Shown piece after piece: positions 39,479 to 47,748 of a DNA stretch of 64,000 bases. This DNA is from an uncultured delta proteobacterium. Lineage in GTDB: Bacteria > Myxococcota > Myxococcia > Myxococcales > 40CM-4-68-19. The translations under genes were made by a program, and so were the position numbers. The stretch covers positions 169,727-233,726 of the forward strand of contig CAIWCD010000002.1 of assembly GCA_903911145.1 (NCBI GenBank), in the 5' to 3' direction. The stretch's first letter is position 1, and each line of letters opens with the position of its first letter. Below the pieces are notes generated by a model. The model was given only the letters and a program-made list of their open reading frames with translations. It had not been told where the DNA came from and did not search any database.

Positions 39479-40477
39479 ATGCCTGAGCTGCGCAAGGATC
39501 CGCTGAACGACCGCTGGGTCATCATCGCGCCCGAGAGGGCGGATCGGCCCAACTCGTTCCTGCGCGCGCGCGCGGACACGGACGTCGCGAACTGTCCGTT
39601 CTGCCCCGGCAACGAGGCGCTCACGACGAGCGAGCTCTACGCGGTGCGGCCGGCGAACAGCCCGATCAACTCTCCCGGCTGGACGCTGCGCGCGATCCCC
39701 AACCGCTACCCCGCGCTGCGCACGGAGATCCCGATCTCGCGCACCGCGGACGGCCTCTACGATCGGATGGGCGGCACCGGCGCCCACGAGGTGATCATCG
39801 AGACGCCCGAGCACAACGGCGGCCTCGCGAAGATGGACGCGCCGCAGATCGCCCAGGTGCTGCGCGCGTGGCAGGTCCGCATGCTCGACCTCTCGCGCGA
39901 CGAACGCCTCGCCTATGCGCAGATCTTTCAGAACGTCGGGACACCAGCAGGAGCTACGCTGGCCCATCCCCACTCGCAGCTCATCGCGCTTCCGCTGGTG
40001 CCGCGCGAGATCGCGCAGGAGCTGACGGCAGCGAGAGCACATTTCGGCGCAAAGTCGCGCTGTCTGCTCTGCGATCTGGTCGCGCAGGAGCTGACCGCGA
40101 AGGAGCGGCTCGTCCATGAGAACGAGTCGTGGGTCGCGCTCGCGCCGTTCGCTTCCCAGAGCCCGTTCGAGGTCCATCTGCATCCGAAGACGCACCGGCC
40201 GAGTTTTGAAAAGCTCGACGGCAGCGAGCTGGGCGCACTCGCCGCGTGCCTGCGGACCGTCCTGCGCAAGCTCGCGATCGCGCTCGAGGGGCCGGCGATG
40301 AATCTCGTGCTGATGACCTTGCCGCTGCGCGAGCCGGCCCACCCGTTCTATCACTTGCGCATCGTGCTCAAGCCCACGCTCACGCAGCCCGGTGGATTCG
40401 AGTGGGGCACCGGATTCTGCATCAACCCGACGTCGCCCGAAGATGCCGCGCGGTTTCTGCGGCAGACCGAGGCCTGA
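39479..40477 (+). CDS. galT: Galactose-1-phosphate uridylyltransferase
   Basis: 332 residues. It is a HIT-superfamily enzyme that exchanges UMP between UDP-glucose and galactose-1-phosphate (Leloir pathway), or, in some relatives, an ADP-glucose phosphorylase-like activity. The N-terminal zinc Cys pair is in NCPFCPGNE; the catalytic HPH is in TLAHPHSQLIALP. SPFEVHLHPKTHRPSFEKL and the terminal FEWGTGFCINPTSPEDAARFLR fit the family. It sits 13 bp after the FHA-GGDEF gene and 9 bp before glgA. The glycogen context means ADP-glucose turnover should be considered. Confidence 0.88.
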   Translation: MPELRKDPLNDRWVIIAPERADRPNSFLRARADTDVANCPFCPGNEALTTSELYAVRPANSPINSPGWTLRAIPNRYPALRTEIPISRTADGLYDRMGGTGAHEVIIETPEHNGGLAKMDAPQIAQVLRAWQVRMLDLSRDERLAYAQIFQNVGTPAGATLAHPHSQLIALPLVPREIAQELTAARAHFGAKSRCLLCDLVAQELTAKERLVHENESWVALAPFASQSPFEVHLHPKTHRPSFEKLDGSELGALAACLRTVLRKLAIALEGPAMNLVLMTLPLREPAHPFYHLRIVLKPTLTQPGGFEWGTGFCINPTSPEDAARFLRQTEA

Positions 40478-40486
40478 GGGACCACC

Positions 40487-41941
40487 ATGAAGATCCTCTT
40501 CGTCGCCTCAGAAGCTGCCCCGTTCGCCAAGACCGGCGGGCTCGGCGATGTCATCTCGGCGCTCCCCCGCGCGCTCGGCGTACGGGGCCACGAGGTGCTG
40601 GTCGTGATGCCGAAGTACGGCTCCATCGACGCCCAGAAGTTCGGGCTGCGCGACACCGGCCGACGCGTCGAAGTCACGATCGGAGCATCGAGCGTCAGCG
40701 CGACCGTCTTCGTCAACGCGCCCGCAGAGCGGCTTCGCTACCTCTTCCTTGGCAACCCCTGGTACGAGCGGCACGAGCTCTACGGCGAGGGCGGCCACGA
40801 CTACCGCGACAACCACAAGCGCTTCGCGCTCCTCGCCGCGGGCGCCCTCGAGGCGGCCAAGCAGCTCAACTTCATCCCCGACGTCGTCCACGCGCACGAC
40901 TGGCAGGCCGCGCTCGCGCCGCTGATCCTCAAGCGCGGCTGGGCAGGACGGCCCGCACCGTTCAAGGCCCGCTCGCTCTTCACGATCCACAATCTCGCGT
41001 ACCAGGGCCTCTTCCCGCGCGAGGTGATGCAGGAGCTGATGCTCCCGGCCGATCTCTTCAACCCGGATGCGCTCGAGTTCTACGGAAAGGTCTCGCTGAT
41101 CAAGGCGGGCCTCGTCTTCGGCGACAAGCTGACGACCGTGAGCCCGACCTACGCGCAGGAGATCCTCGCGAGCTCCGAAACGGGCGCGGGCCTCGAGGGG
41201 CTCCTGCAGCATCGCAAGGCCGATCTCACCGGCATTCTCAACGGGGCCGACTACCAGCAGTGGAGTCCGGAGCTCGACGGCGCGCTCCCGGCGAAGTTTT
41301 CCGCGAGAGACTTGTCGGGGAAGGCCGTGTGCAAGGCCGCGCTGCAGAAGGAGCTCGGACTCGCGGGTGATCCTCGCGCGCCGCTCGCCGCGGCGATCGG
41401 TCGGCTGGTGCACCAGAAGGGATACGACCTGCTCGCGCAAGCCGTGCCTGGCCTGGTCGAGCGCGGCGTGCAGGTCGCGCTGCTCGGCACGGGAGACACG
41501 GAGCTCGAGCATGCATTCGTCGAGCTCGCGGCGCGCTTCCCGGGCCGCGTCTCGGTTTCGCTGCGCTTTGACGACGCGCTCGCGCACCGCATCGAGGGCG
41601 GCGCCGATCTCTTCCTCATGCCGAGCCGCTTCGAGCCTTGCGGACTCAACCAGCTCTACTCGCTGCGCTACGGCACGTTGCCTGTCGTGCACGCGGTTGG
41701 TGGCCTCAACGATTCAATCGAGGAGGCGATGCCCGAACAGGGGACGCCCGGCGCGCAGGGTTGGGGTTTCCGCTTCGCCGATGAGAACGCGCAGTCGTTG
41801 CTCTCGGCGGTCGATCGGGCGCTCGCTCTCTACGCAAACAGTGCGGCCTGGGCCGCCACCCAGGCGCGCGCGATGGCGCTCGACTACTCCTGGGATCGCG
41901 CCGCCGCGGCCTACGAGTCGCTCTACCGGGAGTCGAAGTAG
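40487..41941 (+). CDS. glgA: Glycogen synthase (ADP-glucose, GT5)
   Basis: 484 residues, typical for bacterial GlgA. It adds glucose from ADP-glucose to alpha-1,4-glucan ends. The N-terminal KTGGLGDVISALPRAL is the nucleotide-sugar motif, VVHAHDWQAALAPL follows, and the C-terminal GT5 signature is LFLMPSRFEPCGLNQLYSLRYGTLPVVHAVGGLNDSI. It closes the block glgC - GH57 - FHA-GGDEF - galT - glgA, all on one strand with short gaps. Confidence 0.95.
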   Translation: MKILFVASEAAPFAKTGGLGDVISALPRALGVRGHEVLVVMPKYGSIDAQKFGLRDTGRRVEVTIGASSVSATVFVNAPAERLRYLFLGNPWYERHELYGEGGHDYRDNHKRFALLAAGALEAAKQLNFIPDVVHAHDWQAALAPLILKRGWAGRPAPFKARSLFTIHNLAYQGLFPREVMQELMLPADLFNPDALEFYGKVSLIKAGLVFGDKLTTVSPTYAQEILASSETGAGLEGLLQHRKADLTGILNGADYQQWSPELDGALPAKFSARDLSGKAVCKAALQKELGLAGDPRAPLAAAIGRLVHQKGYDLLAQAVPGLVERGVQVALLGTGDTELEHAFVELAARFPGRVSVSLRFDDALAHRIEGGADLFLMPSRFEPCGLNQLYSLRYGTLPVVHAVGGLNDSIEEAMPEQGTPGAQGWGFRFADENAQSLLSAVDRALALYANSAAWAATQARAMALDYSWDRAAAAYESLYRESK

Positions 41942-41967
41942 TCCGTGGAGCGCGCGGGCCTACGCCG

Positions 41968-43113
41968 ATGAAGCACGACCGCGCCAACAAGCCGAGCCTC
42001 GGACTTCCCTTCCTCGTCGAGGAGTCGAAGGGAGAGCTCTGGGACGATGAGGAGTGGGAGGCGGCGCTCTCGGATCCGATCGATCCGAACTCGCTGCCGC
42101 TGCGGACTCTCTCGGGCGAGATAGGGCCAACAGCGTTCGAGCGCGCCATGCGCGGACCGGGCGGCGATGCGCTGCGCGCGCCGTTCGATTCGGGAGAGTT
42201 TCGTCTCGTTGCCAAGCTCGCCGTGGGCGGGATGAGCGAGGTCTGGCTCGCCGATGCGCTGCACGGTGATCTCGCGGGCAGGACCGTGGTGCTCAAGCGG
42301 CTCCTTCCCGCGCTGCGCATGGACGCGGGCGCGGTCGAGCGGTTTCGCACCGAGGGTCTGCTCGGCGCCGCGCTCGCGCATGAGAACCTCGCGCGGACCT
42401 ACGGGCTGCACACGCGCGGGCAGGAGCTGTTCCTTGTCCAGGAGTTGCTCGGTGGCGAAACGGTCGGACTGCTCGCGGCCGCGGCGCGCAAGCGAGGTGA
42501 GCGGCTCTCGCTGGCCGGGCTGCTCCACGCCGCGGATGGCCTCCTCTCGGCGCTTGCATTCCTCCACGGCGACGACGGGCGCGCGCCGGTGCGGGTCATC
42601 CACGGCGACGTGAATCCCGACAACCTCCTCGCGACGCTCGAGGGGGGCGTGAAGCTGATCGACTTCGGTCTCGCGCAGGCGCTGCGGCCCAACGGAACCG
42701 TCACCAGCCCCGACGGCGCGCTGCGCGGCACGCCCGCGTACATGTCTCCCGAGCAGGTCCGCTCGCGTCCACTCTCGCCGCGCTCCGACCTCTTCTCGTC
42801 CGGCGTCGTGCTCTGGGAGCTTTTCGCCAACCGCCCGCTCTTTGCGGACGAGAGCGAGTTCGAGACGCTGCGCCGCGTGCTCGAGCAGCCGGCTCCGCCC
42901 CTGCGCGCGGTCTGGTCAGACGCGCCGACGGGCCTCGAGCGCATCCTTGTGCGCGCGCTCGCGAAGGATCCGGCCCAGCGATTTTCCAGCGCGCTCGAGC
43001 TGCGCGAAGCGCTGCGCCAGGTCGCGTTTCGCCTCGGGCTGGAACATGGCGCGGCAGCGCTTGCCGCCACGGTGAAACGGCTCGCGCCGAAAAGCCCGAA
43101 GGTCGACGAGTAG
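41968..43113 (+). CDS. Serine/threonine protein kinase, non-RD type
   Basis: 381 residues. An acidic N-terminal leader (about 75 residues) precedes the kinase domain. Gly-loop LAVGGMSEVWLA (84-95), Lys110 in VVLKRLLP, a catalytic loop reading HGDVNPDN (212-219) instead of HRDxKxxN, IDFGLA (231-236) and GTPAYMSPEQ mark an active Hanks-type fold. The Arg before the catalytic Asp is Gly, so activation-loop control may differ. No transmembrane helix is seen. It lies 26 bp after glgA and could phosphorylate targets read by the FHA protein (inference). Confidence 0.88.
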   Translation: MKHDRANKPSLGLPFLVEESKGELWDDEEWEAALSDPIDPNSLPLRTLSGEIGPTAFERAMRGPGGDALRAPFDSGEFRLVAKLAVGGMSEVWLADALHGDLAGRTVVLKRLLPALRMDAGAVERFRTEGLLGAALAHENLARTYGLHTRGQELFLVQELLGGETVGLLAAAARKRGERLSLAGLLHAADGLLSALAFLHGDDGRAPVRVIHGDVNPDNLLATLEGGVKLIDFGLAQALRPNGTVTSPDGALRGTPAYMSPEQVRSRPLSPRSDLFSSGVVLWELFANRPLFADESEFETLRRVLEQPAPPLRAVWSDAPTGLERILVRALAKDPAQRFSSALELREALRQVAFRLGLEHGAAALAATVKRLAPKSPKVDE

Positions 43114-43218
43114 CTGCTCGTCGATCAAAGCGGCCTCGCGCTACGGAGCCGCCGCGGTCGCGCCGCCTGCACGCAGACGCGCCAGGAGATCAGCGAGAAC
43201 GAGCCCGGCAACGAGCAG

Positions 43219-43281
43219 TCCCCAGATGATTTTCGGGGACCATTCAGCACAACGGCCGCTCGCTCAAAAGCGAAGCGGCCG
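43219..43281. terminator. Two hairpins between convergent kinase and atpF genes
   Basis: GTCCCC/GGGGAC (43219-43240) and a longer CGGCCGCT-CGCT / AGCG-A-AGCGGCCG stem with one bulged base (43253-43281) lie between the two convergent stops. T tracts are lacking, but the position and stability suggest bidirectional termination. The rest of this 224-bp gap also holds a short open stretch without a start codon. Confidence 0.5.
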
Positions 43282-43337
43282 CGCGCAATCACTACCTGTG
43301 CTTCAACTCTCGCTCCCGCGACGATTGCGACTGCGCG

Positions 43338-43841
43338 CTACGCCTGCGGCAGCGTCTTCAGATACGCCTCGACGAGCTGCTTCTGCTGCGCCGGATCCAT
43401 CTGCGCGCGGATGAGCTTTCCGGCCGCAGCGATCGCGAGATCTGCGGTCTTCTCGGTCAGCTGCGCAACCGCGAGCCTCTGCTCCTCGGCGATCGTCTTG
43501 CGCGCCTGCACGAGCAGCTCCTCGCTCTCCTTCTTCGCGTGCGCCATCAGCTCGCCCTTGGCTGCGGCGACCTCCGCCTGGCTCTTGCGCAGAAGCTCGG
43601 TCATCTCCGCGCGCGACTTGTCGAGCGCGGCCTTCGTCTCGGCCGCCGCCTTCTCGGCTTCCGCGCGCTCCTTCTTCGCCGCTTCGATCGCGTCGGAGAT
43701 CGTCTTCTCGCGCTGATCGACCATCGCCAGGATCGGTCCCCAGGCGAACTTGCTGAGCACGAAGAGCAGGATCAGGAAGGTGACGGCGGTCCAGAAGCTG
43801 AGCGCGAAATTGATGTCGGTGAAGCTCGCGGCGACGATCAT
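43338..43841 (-). CDS. atpF: ATP synthase F0 subunit b
   Basis: 167 residues. A membrane anchor (NFALSFWTAVTFLILLFVLSKFAWGPI) is followed by DQREKTISDAIEAAKKERAEAEKAAAETKAALDKSRAEM, the long coiled coil of the peripheral stalk, ending in LIRAQMDPAQQKQLVEAYLKTL. It tethers F1 to subunit a. It lies 117 bp downstream of atpE on the same strand. No F1 genes follow: the next gene is the convergent kinase. Confidence 0.94.
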   Translation of the reverse strand: MIVAASFTDINFALSFWTAVTFLILLFVLSKFAWGPILAMVDQREKTISDAIEAAKKERAEAEKAAAETKAALDKSRAEMTELLRKSQAEVAAAKGELMAHAKKESEELLVQARKTIAEEQRLAVAQLTEKTADLAIAAAGKLIRAQMDPAQQKQLVEAYLKTLPQA

Positions 43842-43870
43842 GATCTCTCTCCTGCGATGAATTTCAAATC

Positions 43871-43884
43871 GTTTGCATTCAAAC
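43871..43884. promoter_or_regulatory. Inverted repeat GTTTGCATTCAAAC before atpF
   Basis: GTTTG-CATT-CAAAC is a perfect 5-bp inverted repeat 30 bp before the atpF ATG, in an AT-rich pocket. TTTGCAYTC recurs between atpE and atpB, before uvrD and before gyrB, suggesting a shared binding site. Confidence 0.4.
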
Positions 43885-43958
43885 TATTTTTCGTCCTGCT
43901 TGCGTAAGACCCGCGCCCAGCAAGGCCGCGCGCGGATCTCCGACCATCCTGGCTGCGA

Positions 43959-44189
43959 CTACTTCTGGGTCGCGAGGATGATGCAGATGACTTCGGCGAA
44001 GAGCGCCACGCCTTCGATGAGGGCTGCGCCGATGATCATCGTGGTGCGGATGTCGCCGCCGGCGGCCGGCTGGCGTGCGGTGCCTTCCATCGCCGAGGCG
44101 CCGATCTTGCCGATGCCCATGCCCGCGCCGAGAACCGCGAGGCCTGCGCCGATGCCTGCTGCGAAGTATCCGAGTCCGAATCCGTTCAT
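43959..44189 (-). CDS. atpE: ATP synthase F0 subunit c
   Basis: 76 residues, two hydrophobic helices. GLGYFAAGIGAGLAVLGAGMGIGKIGASAMEGTARQPAA is the first helix and polar loop. The proton/ion-carrying carboxylate is Glu in IIGAALIEGVALFAEVICII. The ATG at 44189 has AAGGAAA eight bases upstream. It forms the rotor ring. The ion specificity looks like protons, as the Na+-type Q...ES/T signature is absent, though this is inference. Confidence 0.95.
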   Translation of the reverse strand: MNGFGLGYFAAGIGAGLAVLGAGMGIGKIGASAMEGTARQPAAGGDIRTTMIIGAALIEGVALFAEVICIILATQK

Positions 44190-44315
44190 GATGTGTTTCC
44201 TTTCAACTGCTGCTGTGAGCTGGCGCGGAGCCCCGGCGGCGGGGTCGTTCAGCTCGGGTTGTCTCGCGCAGAGCCTTGGGTCAAGGCCGCCTATCTGGGC
44301 TTGCTTCGCGAGTGA

Positions 44316-44335
44316 TCGTGAATTTGCATTCACGA
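44316..44335. promoter_or_regulatory. Inverted repeat in the atpB-atpE spacer
   Basis: TCGTGAA-TTTGCA-TTCACGA is a perfect 7-bp inverted repeat with 6-nt spacer, about 30 bp after the atpB stop. It contains the TTTGCATTC core found before atpF. It lacks a T tract, so it is more likely an operator or processing hairpin than a terminator. Confidence 0.4.
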
Positions 44336-44366
44336 AATTTCTGTCCGGTTTCTGTTCTCCGGAAAA

Positions 44367-45260
44367 TCAGTGCGAGTGCGATGCGAGGCCGATGAAGACG
44401 GCCGACAGCATCGTGAAGACGTAGGCCTGCACGAGCGCGACAAACAGCTCGAGCATGTAGATCGCGAGCGCGAAGCCGACCGAGACGGGCGCGGCGTAGA
44501 CGGAGATGATCACGGTCAGCGCAATGAGGAAGTAGATGACGATGTGGCCGGCGAGCATGTTCGCGAAGAGACGGACGGTGAGAGCGAACGGCTTGGTGAA
44601 GAGGCCGAGGATCTCGACAGGCAGCATGATGATGTAGAGCGCCTTCGGAACGCCTGCCGGAACCAGATGGGTCCAGTAGCCGACGACGCCCTGCGCACGC
44701 ATGCCCGCAAGCTGCGTGACGAAGAAGGTCAGGAGTGCGAGCACCACCGTGACGGAGAGATTGCCCGTCGCGGTACCGATGCCCGGGATCGGAATGAGTC
44801 CGAAGAGGTTGATGAAGAGAATGAAGAAGAAAGCGGTGCAGAGGTAGGGCGTGTAGCGGGCGCCGTCGTGGCCGATGTTCTGGATGGCGATCTCGTCGCG
44901 GATGAAGACGACGAAACTCTCGAGCACGCTGTAGAGACCGCGCGGGACGAGCGCCTTCTTGCGCAGTCCGATCATGAAGACGATCAGGAGTAGCGCCGAG
45001 GCGATCCACATCGAGACGGTGTGCTTGCCGATGTTCAGGTTGAGCGGCATGCCTGCGAGCTTCTCGGGGAACGGCGCGGGTAGCGCGATCTTGATCCAGT
45101 CCGGATCGTCGCGGACGTGGTGGAAGATGTGCTCTGCCGGCGACGCGGCCTCTTCGGCGGCCTCGCCCGCTTCGTGTCCAGCGGCGGCGCCTTCGCGAAC
45201 CTCCGCGGGCGCTGCTTGCGCGAGGAGAATGCCGAGAGAGAGGAGGAGAGATGCGAGCAT
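44367..45260 (-). CDS. atpB: ATP synthase F0 subunit a
   Basis: 297 residues. An N-terminal signal-like segment and an Ala/Glu-rich periplasmic stretch precede about five membrane helices. The essential Arg is in [16 protein letters not shown], and the last helix is [24 protein letters not shown]. It forms the ion channel with the c ring. It is 17 bp downstream of the AtpI-like gene. The extended N-terminus (residues 1-60) is long but common in deltaproteobacteria. Confidence 0.94.
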   Translation of the reverse strand: MLASLLLSLGILLAQAAPAEVREGAAAGHEAGEAAEEAASPAEHIFHHVRDDPDWIKIALPAPFPEKLAGMPLNLNIGKHTVSMWIASALLLIVFMIGLRKKALVPRGLYSVLESFVVFIRDEIAIQNIGHDGARYTPYLCTAFFFILFINLFGLIPIPGIGTATGNLSVTVVLALLTFFVTQLAGMRAQGVVGYWTHLVPAGVPKALYIIMLPVEILGLFTKPFALTVRLFANMLAGHIVIYFLIALTVIISVYAAPVSVGFALAIYMLELFVALVQAYVFTMLSAVFIGLASHSH

Positions 45261-45277
45261 GGAGACGATCCTCGAAA

Positions 45278-45709
45278 TCAGGCGAGACGAGCCGGAACTT
45301 CGCTGTGCGATGCGGGACGGGCTTTGCTGCGCGAGATGACGTAGGCGATCTCGGTCGCCTGCGTCGCGGCGAAGACGGCGAAGAAGGTGAGCGCGAAGGC
45401 CAGGGCTGCGGAGCCGCGCGCGCCAGAAGCGACGAGGCCGACCGCGACGAGACTCATCCGCGCGAAGAAGCCTGCGCCGATCCCGGCGAAGAGTCCGTTG
45501 GTGCCGTGCGCGTAGCCGACGTGCACGGCCGCGAACGAGGCGAGTCCAGCGAGCAGCGAGCAGGCCGAGGCGATGCGCGCGATCGGACGCAACTCCGGCG
45601 AGAGCAGTCCGCAGAGAACGAGCGCGAGCGCACCGAGGCCCAGCTCAAGCGTGAGCCAGCGCCAGGGCGTCTGCGCGTTACCGCTCGTGTCTGACATCGC
45701 CGCTGCCAT
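45278..45709 (-). CDS. AtpI-like small membrane protein
   Basis: 143 residues with four hydrophobic helices ([79 protein letters not shown]). It sits where atpI is usually found, upstream of atpB. AtpI-type proteins assist c-ring assembly. It overlaps the gene before it by 32 bp (20 bp if the ATG at 45697 is used). The assignment rests mainly on context. Confidence 0.65.
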   Translation of the reverse strand: MAAAMSDTSGNAQTPWRWLTLELGLGALALVLCGLLSPELRPIARIASACSLLAGLASFAAVHVGYAHGTNGLFAGIGAGFFARMSLVAVGLVASGARGSAALAFALTFFAVFAATQATEIAYVISRSKARPASHSEVPARLA

Positions 45710-45971
45710 TCGCTGCGTCCGCCTTTTCCTTCGCTCCCAGCGCCAGAATCGTGCGCAGGAAGAGATAGAAGCCCAACGAGATCCCCGAGAGAGAGCCGGC
45801 CAGGAGGCACCACGGCGCCGTGCCCAGCTTGCGATCCAGGAAGTATCCGACCACCGTCCAGAGGCCGACCGAACTGGTCAGCAGCGAGCTTGCGGAGAGA
45901 TACGGCCCCGCTTTGCGATACGCCTCGGCGACTGTCGAACTCTTGCGGCCTCCCTGATCTCCCTCGAGCAT
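45678..45971 (-). CDS. atpZ: AtpZ/AtpI-family F0F1 accessory protein
   Basis: 97 residues with two helices: SASSLLTSSVGLWTVVGYFLDRKLGTAPWCLLAGSLSGISLGFYLFLRTI. The GYFLDRKLGTAPWCLLAGSLSG pattern is typical of the AtpZ/putative F0F1-ATPase subunit family (Ca2+/Mg2+ transport or assembly role). It is the first gene of the F0 transcript. Confidence 0.8.
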   Translation of the reverse strand: MLEGDQGGRKSSTVAEAYRKAGPYLSASSLLTSSVGLWTVVGYFLDRKLGTAPWCLLAGSLSGISLGFYLFLRTILALGAKEKADAANGSGDVRHER

Positions 45972-45995
45972 TCGTTCCTGTTCAAAAAGCGGCCC

Positions 45996-46025
45996 CCTCT
46001 AGCACGCAAGACGCCTCTGCGGCAA
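45996..46025 (-). promoter_or_regulatory. Predicted promoter of the atp F0 operon
   Basis: On the minus strand TTGCCG (46025-46020) and TAGAGG (46001-45996) are 18 bp apart, about 25 bp before the atpZ ATG. Confidence 0.35.
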
Positions 46026-46103
46026 GCGCGGGTAAACGCACTGCGCAATCGAGTGGTGACACGGGTGCGACAGGCGTCGTTTCGATCGCCGGAGCTCGGC
46101 TCG

Positions 46104-46907
46104 CTAGAAGAAGCTCTCGCTGCGCGCGCGGAACGCCTCTTGCGCCGCCTCGAGCTGGCCGTGCAGCGTCGCGAGCGACTCTTCAAAAGCCGCGCGGGTC
46201 AGTTGCATCACGACCAGCGGTGCCTCGGTCGTCACGGTCGCCGTGTGTGGCGCTTCGTCGACGAGCATCGTATCGCCGAGATAGTCGCCTGCGCGCAGCG
46301 GCACGGTTGCCGGTGCATCCGGCGGCGCGTCGGGCATCGGATCGAGATGCAGCTGCGCCACGCCTTCGCGGATGAAGACGAACGCCTCGGTGCGCTGCCC
46401 CTCCGTTGCGAGCGTCGTTCCCGCGGGCAGCTCGACGCGCTCGAATCGGTCCAGCAGCAGCGCACGCGCCTCAGGAATCAGCGCCTGGAAGAAATCGATG
46501 CGGTAGAGCGCGGCCGAGAGCACGCGCCGCAACCACGCCTCCTCGAGCGCCTGGCTCAAAAAGGCGAGCCGCGGCAACTCCGCGACCAGCCGCGCCCTCT
46601 CGAGAATGCCGACGCGCGAGACCACCGAGGCGCGCAGAGAGGCGGGCGAGAGTGTGTCGGAGACGAGCGCGCCCTCGCAGAAGACGCTGCCGGGCGAGAG
46701 CGTGCAGATGGGCGAGGAGTCAACAAGCACCTCGAGCGCGCCCGAGGCGAGCAGGACCATCCCGGCGATCGGCTGCCCGCGCACGACCACGTCCTGCCCG
46801 GCCTGCAGCTCGTGCTCCTGCACCAGCCCCGCGAGGGCTCGCAGCTCAACCGTAGGCACCTCCGCGAAGAGGAGCGCGTTCTGCAAGGCATCGATTCGTT
46901 CTTGCAT
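46104..46907 (-). CDS. Protein with two cyclic-nucleotide-binding-like domains
   Basis: 267 residues from the ATG at 46907, with GGAG seven bases upstream (an in-frame ATG at 46952 lacks this). Two cNMP-binding-like beta-rolls are seen: residues about 15-115 (VPTVELRALAGLVQEHELQAGQDVVVRGQPIAGMVLLASGALEV) and about 145-250 (LLLDRFERVELPAGTTLATEGQRTEAFVFIREGVAQLHL). The phosphate-binding cassette is not canonical, so ligand binding is uncertain. There is no DNA-binding domain. The role is unknown. Confidence 0.75.
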   Translation of the reverse strand: MQERIDALQNALLFAEVPTVELRALAGLVQEHELQAGQDVVVRGQPIAGMVLLASGALEVLVDSSPICTLSPGSVFCEGALVSDTLSPASLRASVVSRVGILERARLVAELPRLAFLSQALEEAWLRRVLSAALYRIDFFQALIPEARALLLDRFERVELPAGTTLATEGQRTEAFVFIREGVAQLHLDPMPDAPPDAPATVPLRAGDYLGDTMLVDEAPHTATVTTEAPLVVMQLTRAAFEESLATLHGQLEAAQEAFRARSESFF

Positions 46908-47044
46908 CAGACGCTCCTTTCTCCTGCGGCGCGAGAGGCCGACGTTGAGCATCGCGCAAACGGGGGCGTGACTTTACGCCGGGTGCACCATCTTGGGTAT
47001 CGGTCGCGGGCGCAGTTCCGCTGCGAAAGAACGACGCGCAGCCC

Positions 47045-47072
47045 TTGACGCACCGGGTGTGCTGCTTACGTT
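47045..47072 (+). promoter_or_regulatory. Possible hsp20 promoter
   Basis: TTGACG (47045-47050) and TACGTT (47067-47072) are 16 bp apart. Transcription from here would give a leader of about 125 nt before the hsp20 ATG. The 296-bp gap between this gene and its divergent neighbour holds nothing else I recognise. Confidence 0.35.
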
Positions 47073-47203
47073 GGTTCGCGCTGCTGGACGGTGCTCGCGA
47101 ATGGCGCGATCTCCGGGTTCCAGCCGCGCTCGACAACGAAGGCAGGCCGTGGCGATTGCATCCAATCGCAGGGCCGCGCTTTGCAATTCGAAGGAGACAC
47201 ACC

Positions 47204-47686
47204 ATGGCCATCATCCGTCAGGACCCATTCCGCGACCTGCTCCGCCTCGCCGGCTTCGATCCGGCCTACCGCTCGGAAAGTGGCGCCGATCTCGAGCGCG
47301 GCGAGCGGCTGGCGATGTCGATGTGGACGCCCGCGGTCGATATCTTCGAGGACGCCGAGGGCATTCTGCTCAAAGTCGAGCTGCCCGAGGTCGAGGCGAA
47401 GGACGTCGAGATCCAGTGCGAGGGAAACACGCTGACGCTTCGAGGAGAGCGCAAGCTTGAACGCGCCGAGCAGAGAGAGGCCTACACACGAGTGGAGCGG
47501 ACGTACGGCGCCTTCAGCCGGAGCTTCACCCTGCCCTCGACGATCGACCTCGAGCACATCACCGCCGAGACGCGCAATGGCGTGTTGCGCGTGAATCTGC
47601 CCAAGCGGGCGGAGACGAAGCCGCGGCAGATCAAGGTGCAGGCGACGAGCGCCGACGCCCCCGTCCAGAACAAGACCAAGCAGTAG
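47204..47686 (+). CDS. Small heat-shock protein, Hsp20/alpha-crystallin family
   Basis: 160 residues. The alpha-crystallin domain (about 40-140) includes VDIFEDAEGILLKVELPEVEAKDVEIQCEGNTLTLRGER and the conserved AETRNGVLRVNLPKRAE; the IXI-like tail motif is weak (RQIKVQATS). It is an ATP-independent holdase for unfolding proteins. The ATG at 47204 has AAGGAG seven bases upstream. A strong terminator follows. Confidence 0.93.
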   Translation: MAIIRQDPFRDLLRLAGFDPAYRSESGADLERGERLAMSMWTPAVDIFEDAEGILLKVELPEVEAKDVEIQCEGNTLTLRGERKLERAEQREAYTRVERTYGAFSRSFTLPSTIDLEHITAETRNGVLRVNLPKRAETKPRQIKVQATSADAPVQNKTKQ

Positions 47687-47698
47687 CGGTGGAGTCAG

Positions 47699-47740
47699 GA
47701 TCGTCGCGAGATGCACATCTCGCGACGATCAAATTTTTTT
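47699..47740. terminator. Strong terminator between hsp20 and the bactofilin gene
   Basis: A perfect 14-bp inverted repeat (GATCGTCGCGAGAT, loop GCAC, ATCTCGCGACGATC) is followed by AAA and seven T residues (47734-47740). It ends hsp20, and probably also stops transcripts of the convergent bactofilin gene. Confidence 0.93.
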
Positions 47741-47748
47741 CGCGCGCG

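Noticed and set aside
37126..39624. Open frame of over 800 codons on the minus strand across the GH57 and FHA-GGDEF genes.
   Set aside because: It is a shadow of well-supported plus-strand genes and has no recognisable domain; high GC depletes stop codons in this frame.
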